From contig JAOAEQ010000014.1 in NCBI GenBank assembly GCA_026416715.1, forward strand, positions 1 to 64,000: DNA of 64,000 nt, written 5' to 3'. The notes under the pieces were generated by a model. That model saw nothing but the letters and a program-made list of their open reading frames with translations. It was not told the origin of the DNA and did no database searches. This DNA is from a bacterium (GTDB lineage: Bacteria > UBP4 > UBA4092 > JAOAEQ01). Positions 27,904-36,331 of this stretch are shown piece after piece; positions within the stretch are counted from its first letter, which is position 1, and each line of letters starts with the position of its first letter. A program made the position numbers and the translations under genes.

Positions 27904-28845
27904 ATGCCTAGAACCGTTGTTACCGGCGGTGCCGGATTTATTGGGTCACATCTTTGTGACCGTTTAATTAAAGAAGGACATGAAGTTATCGCTATAGATA
28001 ACTTGATTACCGGAAACACTGATAATATTGCGCATTTACACAATCTACCGTTCAAGTTTATCAAACAAGATGTTACAGAATATATTTATATTGAAGGGAA
28101 AATAGATTATGTACTCCATTTTGCCTCACCAGCGAGCCCCATTGATTATCTTGAATATCCCATTCAGACGCTCAAAGTCGGGTCGCTAGGAACCCATAAA
28201 GCGCTCGGATTAGCGAAAGCGAAACAAGCGGTTTTTTTACTCGCATCAACCTCGGAATGTTACGGTGACCCCTTAGTTCATCCGCAGCCCGAAAGTTATT
28301 GGGGTAATGTTAACCCCATTGGACCTCGAGGTGTGTATGATGAAGCGAAACGGTTTGCCGAAGCAATGACAATGGCGTACCACCGGGTTCATAAGATGAA
28401 AACGCATATCGTTCGAATATTTAACACATACGGTCCACGTATGCGGATTCATGATGGTCGAGTTGTTCCGAATTTCATTTATCAAGCATTACATGGTCAA
28501 CCGCTGACAGTCTATGGCGATGGCAGCCAGACGCGCAGTTTCTGTTATATTTCGGATTTAATTGAAGGGATATATCGTCTCTTACAAACTGATTATGCTG
28601 AACCGGTTAATCTGGGAAACCCGAACGAAATGTCAATACTTGCGTTTGCGCAGAAAATCAATGCATTAATGGGCAATAAATGTTCTATCGAATTTAAGCC
28701 ATTGCCCGTCGATGACCCGAAACAACGGAAGCCAGATATTTCCTTAGCGAAGAAGTTGCTCGGTTGGGAACCGAAAGTTTCATTAGATGAAGGATTGAGA
28801 CTCACTATCCAATGGTTTCAAGATAAAAGCCGTTCAAATAGGTAA
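27904..28845 (+). CDS. UDP-glucuronate decarboxylase (UDP-xylose synthase)
   Basis: An SDR-family enzyme of 313 residues converting UDP-glucuronate to UDP-xylose with bound [19 protein letters not shown] binds [23 protein letters not shown] is a UXS signature, [15 protein letters not shown] carries the catalytic Glu, and Y145-x3-K149 is the active pair. [16 protein letters not shown] completes the family pattern. The next gene makes UDP-glucuronate, so the two form a UDP-xylose route from UDP-glucose. UDP-xylose would be used for envelope glycan or glycoprotein. The product could also be UDP-4-keto-pentose, less likely. Confidence 0.93.
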   Translation: MPRTVVTGGAGFIGSHLCDRLIKEGHEVIAIDNLITGNTDNIAHLHNLPFKFIKQDVTEYIYIEGKIDYVLHFASPASPIDYLEYPIQTLKVGSLGTHKALGLAKAKQAVFLLASTSECYGDPLVHPQPESYWGNVNPIGPRGVYDEAKRFAEAMTMAYHRVHKMKTHIVRIFNTYGPRMRIHDGRVVPNFIYQALHGQPLTVYGDGSQTRSFCYISDLIEGIYRLLQTDYAEPVNLGNPNEMSILAFAQKINALMGNKCSIEFKPLPVDDPKQRKPDISLAKKLLGWEPKVSLDEGLRLTIQWFQDKSRSNR

Positions 28846-28904
28846 GGATTCGACTTTCCGCAATGCCTTATCCATATCGCAATTGCTCCTGAAAAATAAT
28901 AAAC

Positions 28905-28934
28905 TTGGTTCAATAGACTGTTTTTATTTATAAT
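28905..28934 (+). promoter_or_regulatory. Sigma70-type promoter upstream of ugd
   Basis: TTGGTT (28905-28910), an 18-base spacer and TATAAT (28929-28934). It gives ugd its own transcript about 85 bases upstream of the start. Confidence 0.45.
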
Positions 28935-29024
28935 ATTTGAATAAATCTAATAGATTAGATGAACTGGATGGTTCACCTACAATAATCAAGTTCTATATCT
29001 TATAGGTATAGGAGGGCATCTCGA

Positions 29025-30314
29025 ATGAAAGTATGTGTTATAGGAACTGGATATGTTGGATTGACAACCGGTGCAGTGTTTGCTGATTTAGGAAACGAAG
29101 TGGTTTGTGTCGATAATATTAAAGAGAAAATTGATATGTTGAATAAAGGGATTATGCCAATTTACGAACCTGGTCTCGAAGAAATGGTACATCGGAATAA
29201 AAAAGATGGTCGGTTGATTTTTACGACGGATATAGCGTTTGGGGTTAAACGGTCAGAAGTGATTTTTATCGCAGTAGGTACGCCGCCAAAACCTAATGGC
29301 GAAACCGATTTATCTCAGGTGGAAGCAGCAGCGATTAAGATAGCACAAAATCTTGATTCCTATAAAGTTATCGTTAATAAAAGCACGGTTCCGATTGGAA
29401 CTGGTGATTTTGTTCGGCAGATCATTGAGGCTAACCGAAAAAAGAATGTTGATTTCGATGTGGTTTCAAACCCTGAATTTCTCAAAGAAGGTTCCGCAAT
29501 TAATGATACGCTCAATCCTGACCGAATTGTTATTGGCGCACCGAGCCAGAATGTTGCGATGAAACTATTAGAACTCTATGCGCCGCTAGAACGGCCTATG
29601 CTGATTACCGACGTTTATTCAGCGGAAATGATTAAATATGCCAGCAACGCATTTCTAGCAACAAAAATCTCGTTTATTAATGCGATTGCGAACATCTGCG
29701 AAAAAGCGGGTGCGGATGTAACTGATGTGATTAAAGGAGTTGGTGCAGATTCACGTATCGGTCATGCGTTTCTTCAAGCTGGACTTGGTTATGGCGGTTC
29801 CTGTTTTCCAAAAGATGTCGAGTCGTTAATCCATACTTCCAGCAAGTTCGGGGAAGAGTTTAAGTTGCTCAAATCTGTTGTTGAAATAAATAAAATGCGG
29901 GTTCCTCGGTTTATCCAGCGGATGAAAAAAGAGTTGAAATCAATGAAAGGAAAAACTATTGCTATTCTTGGCCTTGCGTTTAAACCAAATACTGACGATT
30001 TGCGCGAAGCAAAATCGTTAGAAGTTATCCGTCTGTTACTCGATGAAGGAGCGAAAATTCAGGCGTATGATCCGATAGCAATTGAAAACTGTAAAAAAAT
30101 CTTTCCAAAACTAAAATATTGTAATAATGCGTATGATGCAGCGAAAAACGCTGATGCTTTAGTTATCGTTACCGAATGGAATGAATTTAAATTCTTGGCG
30201 CTCGACCGGTTGAAAGAAGTTATGAAACAACCGATTATCTTCGATGGACGGAACTTGCTTGACCCGAAGCGAGTGCGCGCTACCGGATTCAAGTACTTCG
30301 GAGTAGGACGATAA
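29025..30314 (+). CDS. ugd: UDP-glucose 6-dehydrogenase
   Basis: A 429-residue enzyme oxidising UDP-glucose to UDP-glucuronate in two NAD-dependent steps. VIGTGYVGLTTGAVFADLG binds NAD, KSTVPIGTG and EFLKEGSAI are family blocks, and C260 in YGGSCFPKD is the catalytic thiol that forms the thioester. Length is normal. It follows the UDP-glucuronate decarboxylase gene and shares a pathway with it. The GGAGGG site before the ATG is strong. SelD starts about 95 bases after the stop. Confidence 0.96.
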   Translation: MKVCVIGTGYVGLTTGAVFADLGNEVVCVDNIKEKIDMLNKGIMPIYEPGLEEMVHRNKKDGRLIFTTDIAFGVKRSEVIFIAVGTPPKPNGETDLSQVEAAAIKIAQNLDSYKVIVNKSTVPIGTGDFVRQIIEANRKKNVDFDVVSNPEFLKEGSAINDTLNPDRIVIGAPSQNVAMKLLELYAPLERPMLITDVYSAEMIKYASNAFLATKISFINAIANICEKAGADVTDVIKGVGADSRIGHAFLQAGLGYGGSCFPKDVESLIHTSSKFGEEFKLLKSVVEINKMRVPRFIQRMKKELKSMKGKTIAILGLAFKPNTDDLREAKSLEVIRLLLDEGAKIQAYDPIAIENCKKIFPKLKYCNNAYDAAKNADALVIVTEWNEFKFLALDRLKEVMKQPIIFDGRNLLDPKRVRATGFKYFGVGR

Positions 30315-30333
30315 TCATAAATATTTATTTTCG

Positions 30334-30351
30334 AAATGCGAATGTCGAAAC
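30334..30351 (+). repeat. Dispersed AAATnCGAATATCG motif, copy 2
   Basis: AAATGCGAATGTCGAAAC begins 20 bases after the ugd stop. It differs at a few bases from copies at 7737 and 56322. Confidence 0.35.
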
Positions 30352-30409
30352 AAAAAAGACAAACTGCAATAACAACAATCAGATTTACTATCACAATGCA
30401 ATAAAATGT

Positions 30410-31456
30410 ATGGGCAAGAAGATTCGATTAACCCAGTATGCCAGTTGTTCCGGCTGAGCAGCGAAAGCGAGCCAGAAGGCACTCGCGCAAGTTCTGCGCG
30501 AGCTTCCGAAAATAACCCATTCGAATCTGCTCCTTGGTATCGATGTACCGGACGATGCTGGGGTATTCCGATTGAATCCATCGACTACTATCGTTCAAAC
30601 CGTAGATTTCTTTACTCCGATAGTTGACGACCCCTATGATTTCGGACAGATAGCCGCAGCAAATTCTGTTAGCGATATTTACGCTATGGGCGGAACGCCG
30701 GTTACCGCATTAAACGTAGTTTGTTTTCCAACTGTAACACTGGGAACCAAAGTTCTCGCGGCGATACTTCGTGGTGGACTTGATAAACTTAACGAAGCGG
30801 GAGTAGTTATTGTCGGCGGACATACGGTAGAAGATGCGGAACCGAAATATGGAATGGCGGTAACGGGAATAGTTGACCCGAAAAGAGTTGTTACTATTGC
30901 AGGCGCAAAACCGGGTGACCAACTGATTCTAACTAAACCGCTAGGGATAGGCACGATAACGACTGCGCTGAAATTCGGGAAAGCGAATAAACAAGCGGTA
31001 GCGGAAGCGGTTGCTGTGATGAAACAACTCAATAAAACGGCGGCGCAGGTTATGACCCGACTCGGAGTTAATGCAGCAACCGATATAACCGGATTCGGAT
31101 TGCTCGGTCATGCGTATGAAATGGCTGAGTTAAGTAAAGTCAGTTTGGCTATCAATGCCTTGCGGGTTCCTATTCTAACCCCAGCAATTCCGCTAGCGAA
31201 AAAAGGGGTCTTTTCCGGCAGCGCATCGAAAACACTTAATTTCTTACAAGGAAAACTTGGGATTAGTCCTGAGATACCGCAGTATCTCATCAACTTACTT
31301 GCAGACGCCCAAACTTCCGGCGGACTCCTGATTTCTGTTCCGAAGAAGAAATCGCAGAAACTTTTATCCGCATTGCACAAGGCGGGAATACAAGAAGCAG
31401 TTACCATCGGAGAAGTTATTCCTTCTAGCAAAAATAAAATAATAATATTCAGCTAA
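30410..31456 (+). CDS. selD: Selenide, water dikinase; a selenoprotein with TGA-encoded Sec16
   Basis: SelD makes selenophosphate, the donor for selenocysteine and selenouridine. From the ATG at 30410 the reading frame passes a TGA at codon 16 and continues as SelD to 31456 (348 residues): TQYASCSG-U-AAK..., then DDAGVF, VQTVDFFTPIVDDP, FGQIAAANSVSDIYAMGG, VIVGGHTVEDAEPKYG and DAQTSGGLLIS. The Sec falls exactly on the catalytic Cys site (Cys17 and Lys20 in E. coli; U16 and K19 here). A hairpin follows 17 bases after the TGA. Reading from any start after the TGA would lose the active site. It lies after ugd, with no selA or selB nearby. Confidence 0.93.
30475..30506 (+). promoter_or_regulatory. 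SECIS-like hairpin after the SelD TGA
   Basis: The hairpin begins 18 bases after the TGA (30455-30457). It has CTCGCGCA/TGCGCGAG (30482-30489/30495-30502) closing loop AGTTC, and a lower GAAG/CTTC pair across a GCA bulge. The loop has G in its second position, and location and size match bacterial SECIS elements recognised by SelB. Confidence 0.75.
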
Positions 31457-31480
31457 TTTTACATCATTCATTACGAGATA

Positions 31481-31489
31481 TGATATACT
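31481..31489 (+). promoter_or_regulatory. Extended -10 promoter upstream of the sialidase-like gene
   Basis: TGATATACT lies about 40 bases before the start, with no good -35. Plausible only. Confidence 0.35.
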
Positions 31490-31528
31490 AGTCACTTTTT
31501 AGAGTTTAGATAAGGAGATGAAAATAAC

Positions 31529-32725
31529 GTGTTCGGCAAAAATGTATTGATATTCATACTATGTTGTGCAATTTATTCTGTATCCAATGGAGGCACGTCG
31601 GTTATGACACCGCAACAGCAATCACCAGGAAAAATCGTTCTTGAACTCCCGCCAACGTCTGGTAATCCGAGGAATAGTGAAGGAGCGTTCATCACGTTAC
31701 GGGATAATCGGATTCTATTTATATACAGTCATTTTACTGGGACGAGTAGTGCTGACCATGCTAGTTGTAGTTTAGCTCGATGTTATTCTACGGATAGCGG
31801 CGAAACCTGGTCAAAGCCGGAAATATTTTTAACGGCAGATGAAGAAAAGGCAATGAATATCATGAGCGTTAGCTTACTGCGGATGCAGAACGGAGATATT
31901 GGTTTATTTTACCTTATTCGAAAAGGATGGAATGATATGCGGTTATATCTTCGTCGATCTTCGGATGAAGGGCTAACGTGGAGTAATCCGATTTGTTGTA
32001 TTCCATCTTCAGGATATTTTGTTGTCAATAATGACCGGGTTATCCGATTACATTCTGGGAGACTGATTATTCCAGCGAATCTATTTCGGATGAAATATAC
32101 CCCAGCGACAAGTTGGCAATCTCTTGACCATCGGGGAATCGCGATATTTTTTATCTCTGACGATGATGGTAAAACCTGGTATGAATCTGATAATTATCAG
32201 GTATTAACCGACGGCCCAACCCAATCCGGACTCCAAGAAACCGGAATTATAGAATTACAGGACGGTACGTTATGGGCATGGGCGCGAACTGATTTAGGCA
32301 GACAATATCAGATGTTCTCGTATAACCATGGATTAACCTGGACAAAACCGGTCCCATCAATGTTCTGGTCACCCCTATCGCCCTTATCAATGAAACGCGA
32401 ACCGAATTCAGGTATTATCATAGCGGTCTGGAACCCCTATCCGATAGTTCATACCGGAAACTGGCCAGGACGAACCCCAGTCCGTGGTACCGATAGAAAT
32501 CCATTAGTCCTTTCATTCAGTAAAGATGATGGGAAAACTTGGAGTGATTATTTTATTTTAGAACAAGAAGAAAAATCTGGATATTGTTACACCGCTATGC
32601 ATTTCACCGCGGATTCTCTGCTTCTAGCATATTGCGCTGGAAATATTGACCAGGATCGCGGTATTCTAAATCGGTTACGTATTCGGAAGATACCGTTCAA
32701 AGAACTATTTACCCCACCGCAATAA
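31529..32725 (+). CDS. Secreted sialidase-like (BNR repeat) protein
   Basis: A 398-residue protein with a signal peptide (hydrophobic stretch at about 4-19) and several Asp-box repeats of sialidases: STDSGETW, SSDEGLTW, SDDDGKTW, SKDDGKTW. An RIP-like arginine site and a central EPNSGIIIAVWNPYPIV-like strand are consistent with a sialidase-family beta-propeller. Such proteins hydrolyse sialic acid or a related keto-sugar from glycans, or act on other glycans. The start is a GTG with AAGGAG ten bases upstream. It follows SelD in the same direction, apparently under its own promoter. Confidence 0.82.
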   Translation: MFGKNVLIFILCCAIYSVSNGGTSVMTPQQQSPGKIVLELPPTSGNPRNSEGAFITLRDNRILFIYSHFTGTSSADHASCSLARCYSTDSGETWSKPEIFLTADEEKAMNIMSVSLLRMQNGDIGLFYLIRKGWNDMRLYLRRSSDEGLTWSNPICCIPSSGYFVVNNDRVIRLHSGRLIIPANLFRMKYTPATSWQSLDHRGIAIFFISDDDGKTWYESDNYQVLTDGPTQSGLQETGIIELQDGTLWAWARTDLGRQYQMFSYNHGLTWTKPVPSMFWSPLSPLSMKREPNSGIIIAVWNPYPIVHTGNWPGRTPVRGTDRNPLVLSFSKDDGKTWSDYFILEQEEKSGYCYTAMHFTADSLLLAYCAGNIDQDRGILNRLRIRKIPFKELFTPPQ

Positions 32726-32845
32726 TTCAGTCCATCCAAACCATCATAAATACTATAGCATTCCATGCGGATAAGAAATACCTCTTCTGCGCCAATCACT
32801 TCTCTAGAAGCAAATCTTAGAGTAGGTTAACCAAAAATTGTTTCT

Positions 32846-32888
32846 GGAGAGACTACGAACGAGATAATATCTCGTTCGTAGTCTCTCC
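32846..32888. repeat. Long intergenic hairpin, GGAG...CTCC family, copy 3
   Basis: Two perfect 21-base arms (32846-32866 and 32868-32888, beginning GGAGAGACTACGAACGAG) with a single base between them. It sits between convergent genes (sialidase-like and gpsA). There is no T-run. Confidence 0.85.
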
Positions 32889-32985
32889 CAATTGGGTCGA
32901 GGGATATTTCGGAAAGAAATCGGGTAGAAATAAGAGTCAAGAAGCAAAGAAAAAACAATGTTGTAATAATTTTAAAGGAATAACA

Positions 32986-33993
32986 TTAGATATGTTCGAG
33001 CTCGGGTTTCGCATCCCGCATCATTAAATCGCTGACCGCTTGAATGGGTGGTTTATTCTGGTAGATAACGTGGTAAATTTGTTCGGTTATTGGCATTTCG
33101 ATATTAAGTTCTTGCATAAGTTTATATGCCGCTTGAGTGGTTCTGACTCCTTCAACGACCATACCGATTTCATTTAACGCCTGCTGAACCGATTCTTTTT
33201 TCGCAATTTTTTCGCCGAATGCTCGATTCCTTGAATGTCGACTGGTGCAAGTGACAACTAAATCTCCTAGACCGGTTAGCCCTGAGAAAGTCGATGGATT
33301 TGCACCAAGTTTGACGCCAAGCCGACTAATTTCCGCTAATCCACGGGTGATTAACGCTGCTTTCGTATTATCACCAAATCCGAGTCCGTCAGATATCCCT
33401 GCGCCGATAGCAATGATATTTTTCAGTGCACCGCCTATTTCAACACCAGTTAAGTCCGGATTGGTATATACCCGGAACCGTGGAGTGAACATCAGGCTCT
33501 GGACATATTCCATAGTGCTTTTATCAAATCCGGAAACGACCACCGTAGTTGGAATATCACGACTGACTTCTTCCGCATGGGATGGACCGGAGAGAACCGT
33601 TATTCGGGTATGATATTTCTCCGGGAGAACCTGCGTGATAACTTCCGACATCCGTAGATGCGTTTCCGCTTCAAGTCCTTTAGCGCAATTAACTATTGCT
33701 ATCTGGTTAGAAATATAGGGGACTAACTGCTGGCAGACCGAGCGAATGGTATGTGATGGTAACGCTAGGAGAATCGCTTGCGAACCTTTCACTGCTTCCG
33801 TAAGTTCGTTGGTTATCCGAACCGAGTTCGGAATTTTTATCCCCGGTAGGAACCGATAGTGTTCCCGATGCTGTACCAAATTCGTAAACGCATTCGGGTC
33901 GAATTCCCAGAGCGAAACTTGTTCTCCTTTATTCGCTAATAACCGGGCGAGGGTAATCCCCCAACTCCCAGCACCTAAAACCGCAATAGACAT
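32986..33993 (-). CDS. gpsA: Glycerol-3-phosphate dehydrogenase [NAD(P)+]
   Basis: GpsA reduces dihydroxyacetone phosphate to sn-glycerol-3-phosphate for phospholipid synthesis. The 335-residue protein begins MSIAVLGAGSWGITLA (NAD binding), includes GPSHAEEVSRD, the catalytic lysine K191 in GGALKNIIAIGAG and NTKAALITRGL. The ATG at 33993 gives the canonical start; an in-frame GTG at 34005 is less likely. Its gene ends at a region shared with a sialidase-like gene on the other strand. It is essential housekeeping and is not grouped with a pathway. Confidence 0.96.
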   Translation of the reverse strand: MSIAVLGAGSWGITLARLLANKGEQVSLWEFDPNAFTNLVQHREHYRFLPGIKIPNSVRITNELTEAVKGSQAILLALPSHTIRSVCQQLVPYISNQIAIVNCAKGLEAETHLRMSEVITQVLPEKYHTRITVLSGPSHAEEVSRDIPTTVVVSGFDKSTMEYVQSLMFTPRFRVYTNPDLTGVEIGGALKNIIAIGAGISDGLGFGDNTKAALITRGLAEISRLGVKLGANPSTFSGLTGLGDLVVTCTSRHSRNRAFGEKIAKKESVQQALNEIGMVVEGVRTTQAAYKLMQELNIEMPITEQIYHVIYQNKPPIQAVSDLMMRDAKPELEHI

Positions 33994-34082
33994 ACAATCA
34001 TTCACCGCAGCGTTCGCTGAGAAAAAATATTTATTTTCTGCGGTCTCAGCGCGCGCTCAGCAGTGAATTATAATACCATAAA

Positions 34083-34110
34083 AAAGGGCAGAATATAAAT
34101 TCTGCCCTTT
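34083..34110 (-). terminator. Intrinsic terminator after the DUF362 gene
   Basis: Arms AAAGGGCAGAAT (34083-34094)/ATTCTGCCCTTT (34099-34110) with an ATAA loop. T-run on the minus strand. Confidence 0.9.
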
Positions 34111-34125
34111 CATGAGCGAACCATA

Positions 34126-34203
34126 GGTAAGGTTATTCATCCTATCAACCAAAACTAAGTTAAGGAGGATAGGTCCGCCTTGGCTTAAGGGTTAAATCTT
34201 ACC
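34126..34203 (-). other. Structured 3' untranslated region of the DUF362 gene
   Basis: Nested pairs occur: GGTAAG (34126-34131)/CTTACC (34198-34203), CCTATC (34141-34146)/GATAGG (34168-34173) and CCTT/AAGG. The terminator at 34083-34110 follows. This could be a 3'-derived small RNA or just a stabilised tail. Confidence 0.3.
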
Positions 34204-34288
34204 TGTGAAATCGCCCAAATGTTAAACGGAAGAACGGAGTTACCTTAGAACTGAAGAACTAATACAGTATGGTAGTTTCGTTCTTTCG

Positions 34289-35227
34289 TTAGACTTTTAG
34301 AATATTGATTTTTTTCAAATCCGATTCGCCGAGCCCGAATTCAGTTGCGATTCTCAAATGCTCGAATTCGGTCGGTTGTCTGCCGAATAGCGTGGTGGCA
34401 TATGCATCCGCCGCTATCATATCCACGCTAGCGATAATCGTTTCTGTTAATTTAACATCAGCTGGATTTCCGCCTTGTGGTCCGTGGTTAGTGAGTATCC
34501 GATATGCATCGATAACTGTTAAATTCGGTTTCCGGACCGTATTCAGTTCCGCTATTTTCCGGTCGTAATTAGCATGGATTTCGCCACGGTTCCCGCCAAT
34601 AACCCCCATAATATTTTTCATTCCGAGCGTTAATCCTGCTAACCCATGATGTTTCGCTATGGGAACATTGATATAAACATCTGCATCCAGGAAATCCTGG
34701 TAGAACAGCCAGGATTTAACCAAATCTCCACGCGGAACGTTCACTGATTTATACTTTCGGTTATCCATAAAATAGATGTTTCCACCGGCGGATTTAACCG
34801 CTGCTTCGATTCCAGAATTACTATAACATCGGCGTGGATCATTGCAGGTGTTATCGAAAACCTGGACTTCTTTCGCGCCGGCTGATAAACAGAGTTCAAC
34901 TAGCGTTTTCACTACATCTGGATTAGTATTAGCGGCTTGTTCCGGACGTCGGTCCCAGCCAATATTCGGTTTCACCAGAACAATATCACCTTTTTTAACG
35001 AATTTTGCTATTCCACCAATTGCTGCTAACGCACGTCTAGTTAACGCCGCCGGCTCACCTTTCTGCGCTACTGCGATGATAGATTTTGCAGGAGAAGGAG
35101 TAGTTGCTGGAGATTGCCCCGCCTTGGCAGCGGTGAAAACGATGTTCGGGATACTTCCGACACCAGCAACTACTCCGGCGAAAAGAGCACCCTGTTTAAT
35201 AAACTCACGGCGACTAACTTTTTTCAT
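34289..35227 (-). CDS. DUF362-domain protein exported by Tat
   Basis: A 312-residue protein. The start has a twin-arginine signal SRREFIK (residues 5-11) with a hydrophobic stretch to about 32, so it is likely folded before export, as cofactor proteins are. The DUF362 body shows VLVKPNIGWDRRPEQAANT, VFDNTCND, PIAKHHGLAGLTLGMKNIMG and MIAADAYATTLFG. The family is often associated with iron-sulfur clusters, but function is unknown. Its gene overlaps the upstream DUF6599-like gene by 14 bases, which suggests coupled translation. Confidence 0.9.
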   Translation of the reverse strand: MKKVSRREFIKQGALFAGVVAGVGSIPNIVFTAAKAGQSPATTPSPAKSIIAVAQKGEPAALTRRALAAIGGIAKFVKKGDIVLVKPNIGWDRRPEQAANTNPDVVKTLVELCLSAGAKEVQVFDNTCNDPRRCYSNSGIEAAVKSAGGNIYFMDNRKYKSVNVPRGDLVKSWLFYQDFLDADVYINVPIAKHHGLAGLTLGMKNIMGVIGGNRGEIHANYDRKIAELNTVRKPNLTVIDAYRILTNHGPQGGNPADVKLTETIIASVDMIAADAYATTLFGRQPTEFEHLRIATEFGLGESDLKKINILKV

Positions 35228-36089
35228 TTCGGTTTGACTTATCTTCTTCCCCAGATTTAACCCGTTTATATATCTCGTCAGCTAACTTTACTTCATTATC
35301 TTTTTGGAAGTTCAAGAATAGGATGATATAATTATCGAACAACCCAAATCGAATCGGGTCAGTCTCCTTTTGAGTTAAGAACGCTTGTCTAACTTCATCT
35401 TGATTCTGATATTCGACGATAATCACTTTTCCAATAATCTTGTTGAATTCATATTCTGCATAAACCGCATTTGTTTTCTCGGTCAGTTTCAAATCAATGT
35501 ATTTATTTACCTCTGGACAAACATTATTCAAAATCAATTTCTCATGGAAATAAACTATACTGCTTGGAATCAATCCTTGTTTAGGAAGTATTTTAACTAA
35601 TCTCGGCTCCGAAGAAGTACTACTCGTCAGAAATTTTGCGATTTGTTTTCCAACTCTAATTAAATCAGTGGTCGATATTTTACTATCTAACCCTGCCGAT
35701 ATTCGAACATAATATTGCGCAACCCAGAAATCTAATAATCCCGGCGCGATAATCCCTTCGTTTCCGACATCGACGAATTCGTTACTTCCAAATCGGTTGA
35801 AACTATAAATTCCGAATGCATCATCGGGAGTGCTCATATCATAAATATCAACCGAAATAGTTTCTCTTTTGTTCTGTTCGAATTCATAAACCGTAACATC
35901 TTTCACGGCATAGGTATAATAGATTTCTGCAGCGCCGTTAATATGGTCGGTTAGTTTCTCTCGCGAATATACGACAGGTTTTTTCGTCTTAATCCAGCTC
36001 TGGAGCTTGATTTCAGCTGGTATCCCCGCAAAAGCGGATATAGTGATTATCAAGAACAATAGAGATAACAACCCAACCTTAAATTTCAT
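35214..36089 (-). CDS. Exported DUF6599-like protein
   Basis: A 291-residue protein with a Sec signal peptide (about 1-22). Blocks such as HINGAAEIYYTYAVKDVTVYE, DMSTPDDAFGIYSF and ISAGLDSKIS resemble a family (DUF6599) that I recall in association with DUF362 proteins. Its gene overlaps the DUF362 gene by 14 bases and precedes it, so the two are translationally coupled. The ATG at 36089 gives the signal peptide start; the GTG at 36107 is a less likely alternative. Function unknown; partners and the strong promoter at 36198-36227 suggest an exported two-gene system. Confidence 0.8.
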   Translation of the reverse strand: MKFKVGLLSLLFLIITISAFAGIPAEIKLQSWIKTKKPVVYSREKLTDHINGAAEIYYTYAVKDVTVYEFEQNKRETISVDIYDMSTPDDAFGIYSFNRFGSNEFVDVGNEGIIAPGLLDFWVAQYYVRISAGLDSKISTTDLIRVGKQIAKFLTSSTSSEPRLVKILPKQGLIPSSIVYFHEKLILNNVCPEVNKYIDLKLTEKTNAVYAEYEFNKIIGKVIIVEYQNQDEVRQAFLTQKETDPIRFGLFDNYIILFLNFQKDNEVKLADEIYKRVKSGEEDKSNRNEKS

Positions 36090-36197
36090 GATACGATTAA
36101 CTACCACCTCGGTTTGCTTTTATATTAATAAGGGGCTATAAAAAATCTAATTGGTTTCAGCAATTTTGGATTTTGGAGAGATAAATTAAGTATAAAC

Positions 36198-36227
36198 AGT
36201 ATACCACTCGAAGGTAGGGTTTGTCAA
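36198..36227 (-). promoter_or_regulatory. Sigma70 promoter for the DUF6599/DUF362 pair
   Basis: On the minus strand, TTGACA (36222-36227), an 18-base spacer, and TATACT (36198-36203). It is the best-matched promoter in this region. The start lies about 100 bases downstream. Confidence 0.7.
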
Positions 36228-36331
36228 AAGAAAACGGAATAATTTATAACTCTAATAATATCAATGGTTCTTATATGAAACCGAAGAATGGATTAATCCC
36301 TTTGCTGGTTAGTCATCCCGTTTCTTTGTTA

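Noticed and set aside
30406-30627. A 73-codon frame beginning four bases before the SelD start
   Set aside because: It is out of frame with SelD, overlaps the Sec codon and SECIS hairpin, and is explained as a shadow of selD.
34126-34203. A tRNA-like fold (GGTAAGG...TCTTACC ends)
   Set aside because: It has a 7-bp acceptor-like pair but no T-arm, no GGTTCAA loop and no proper anticodon arm.
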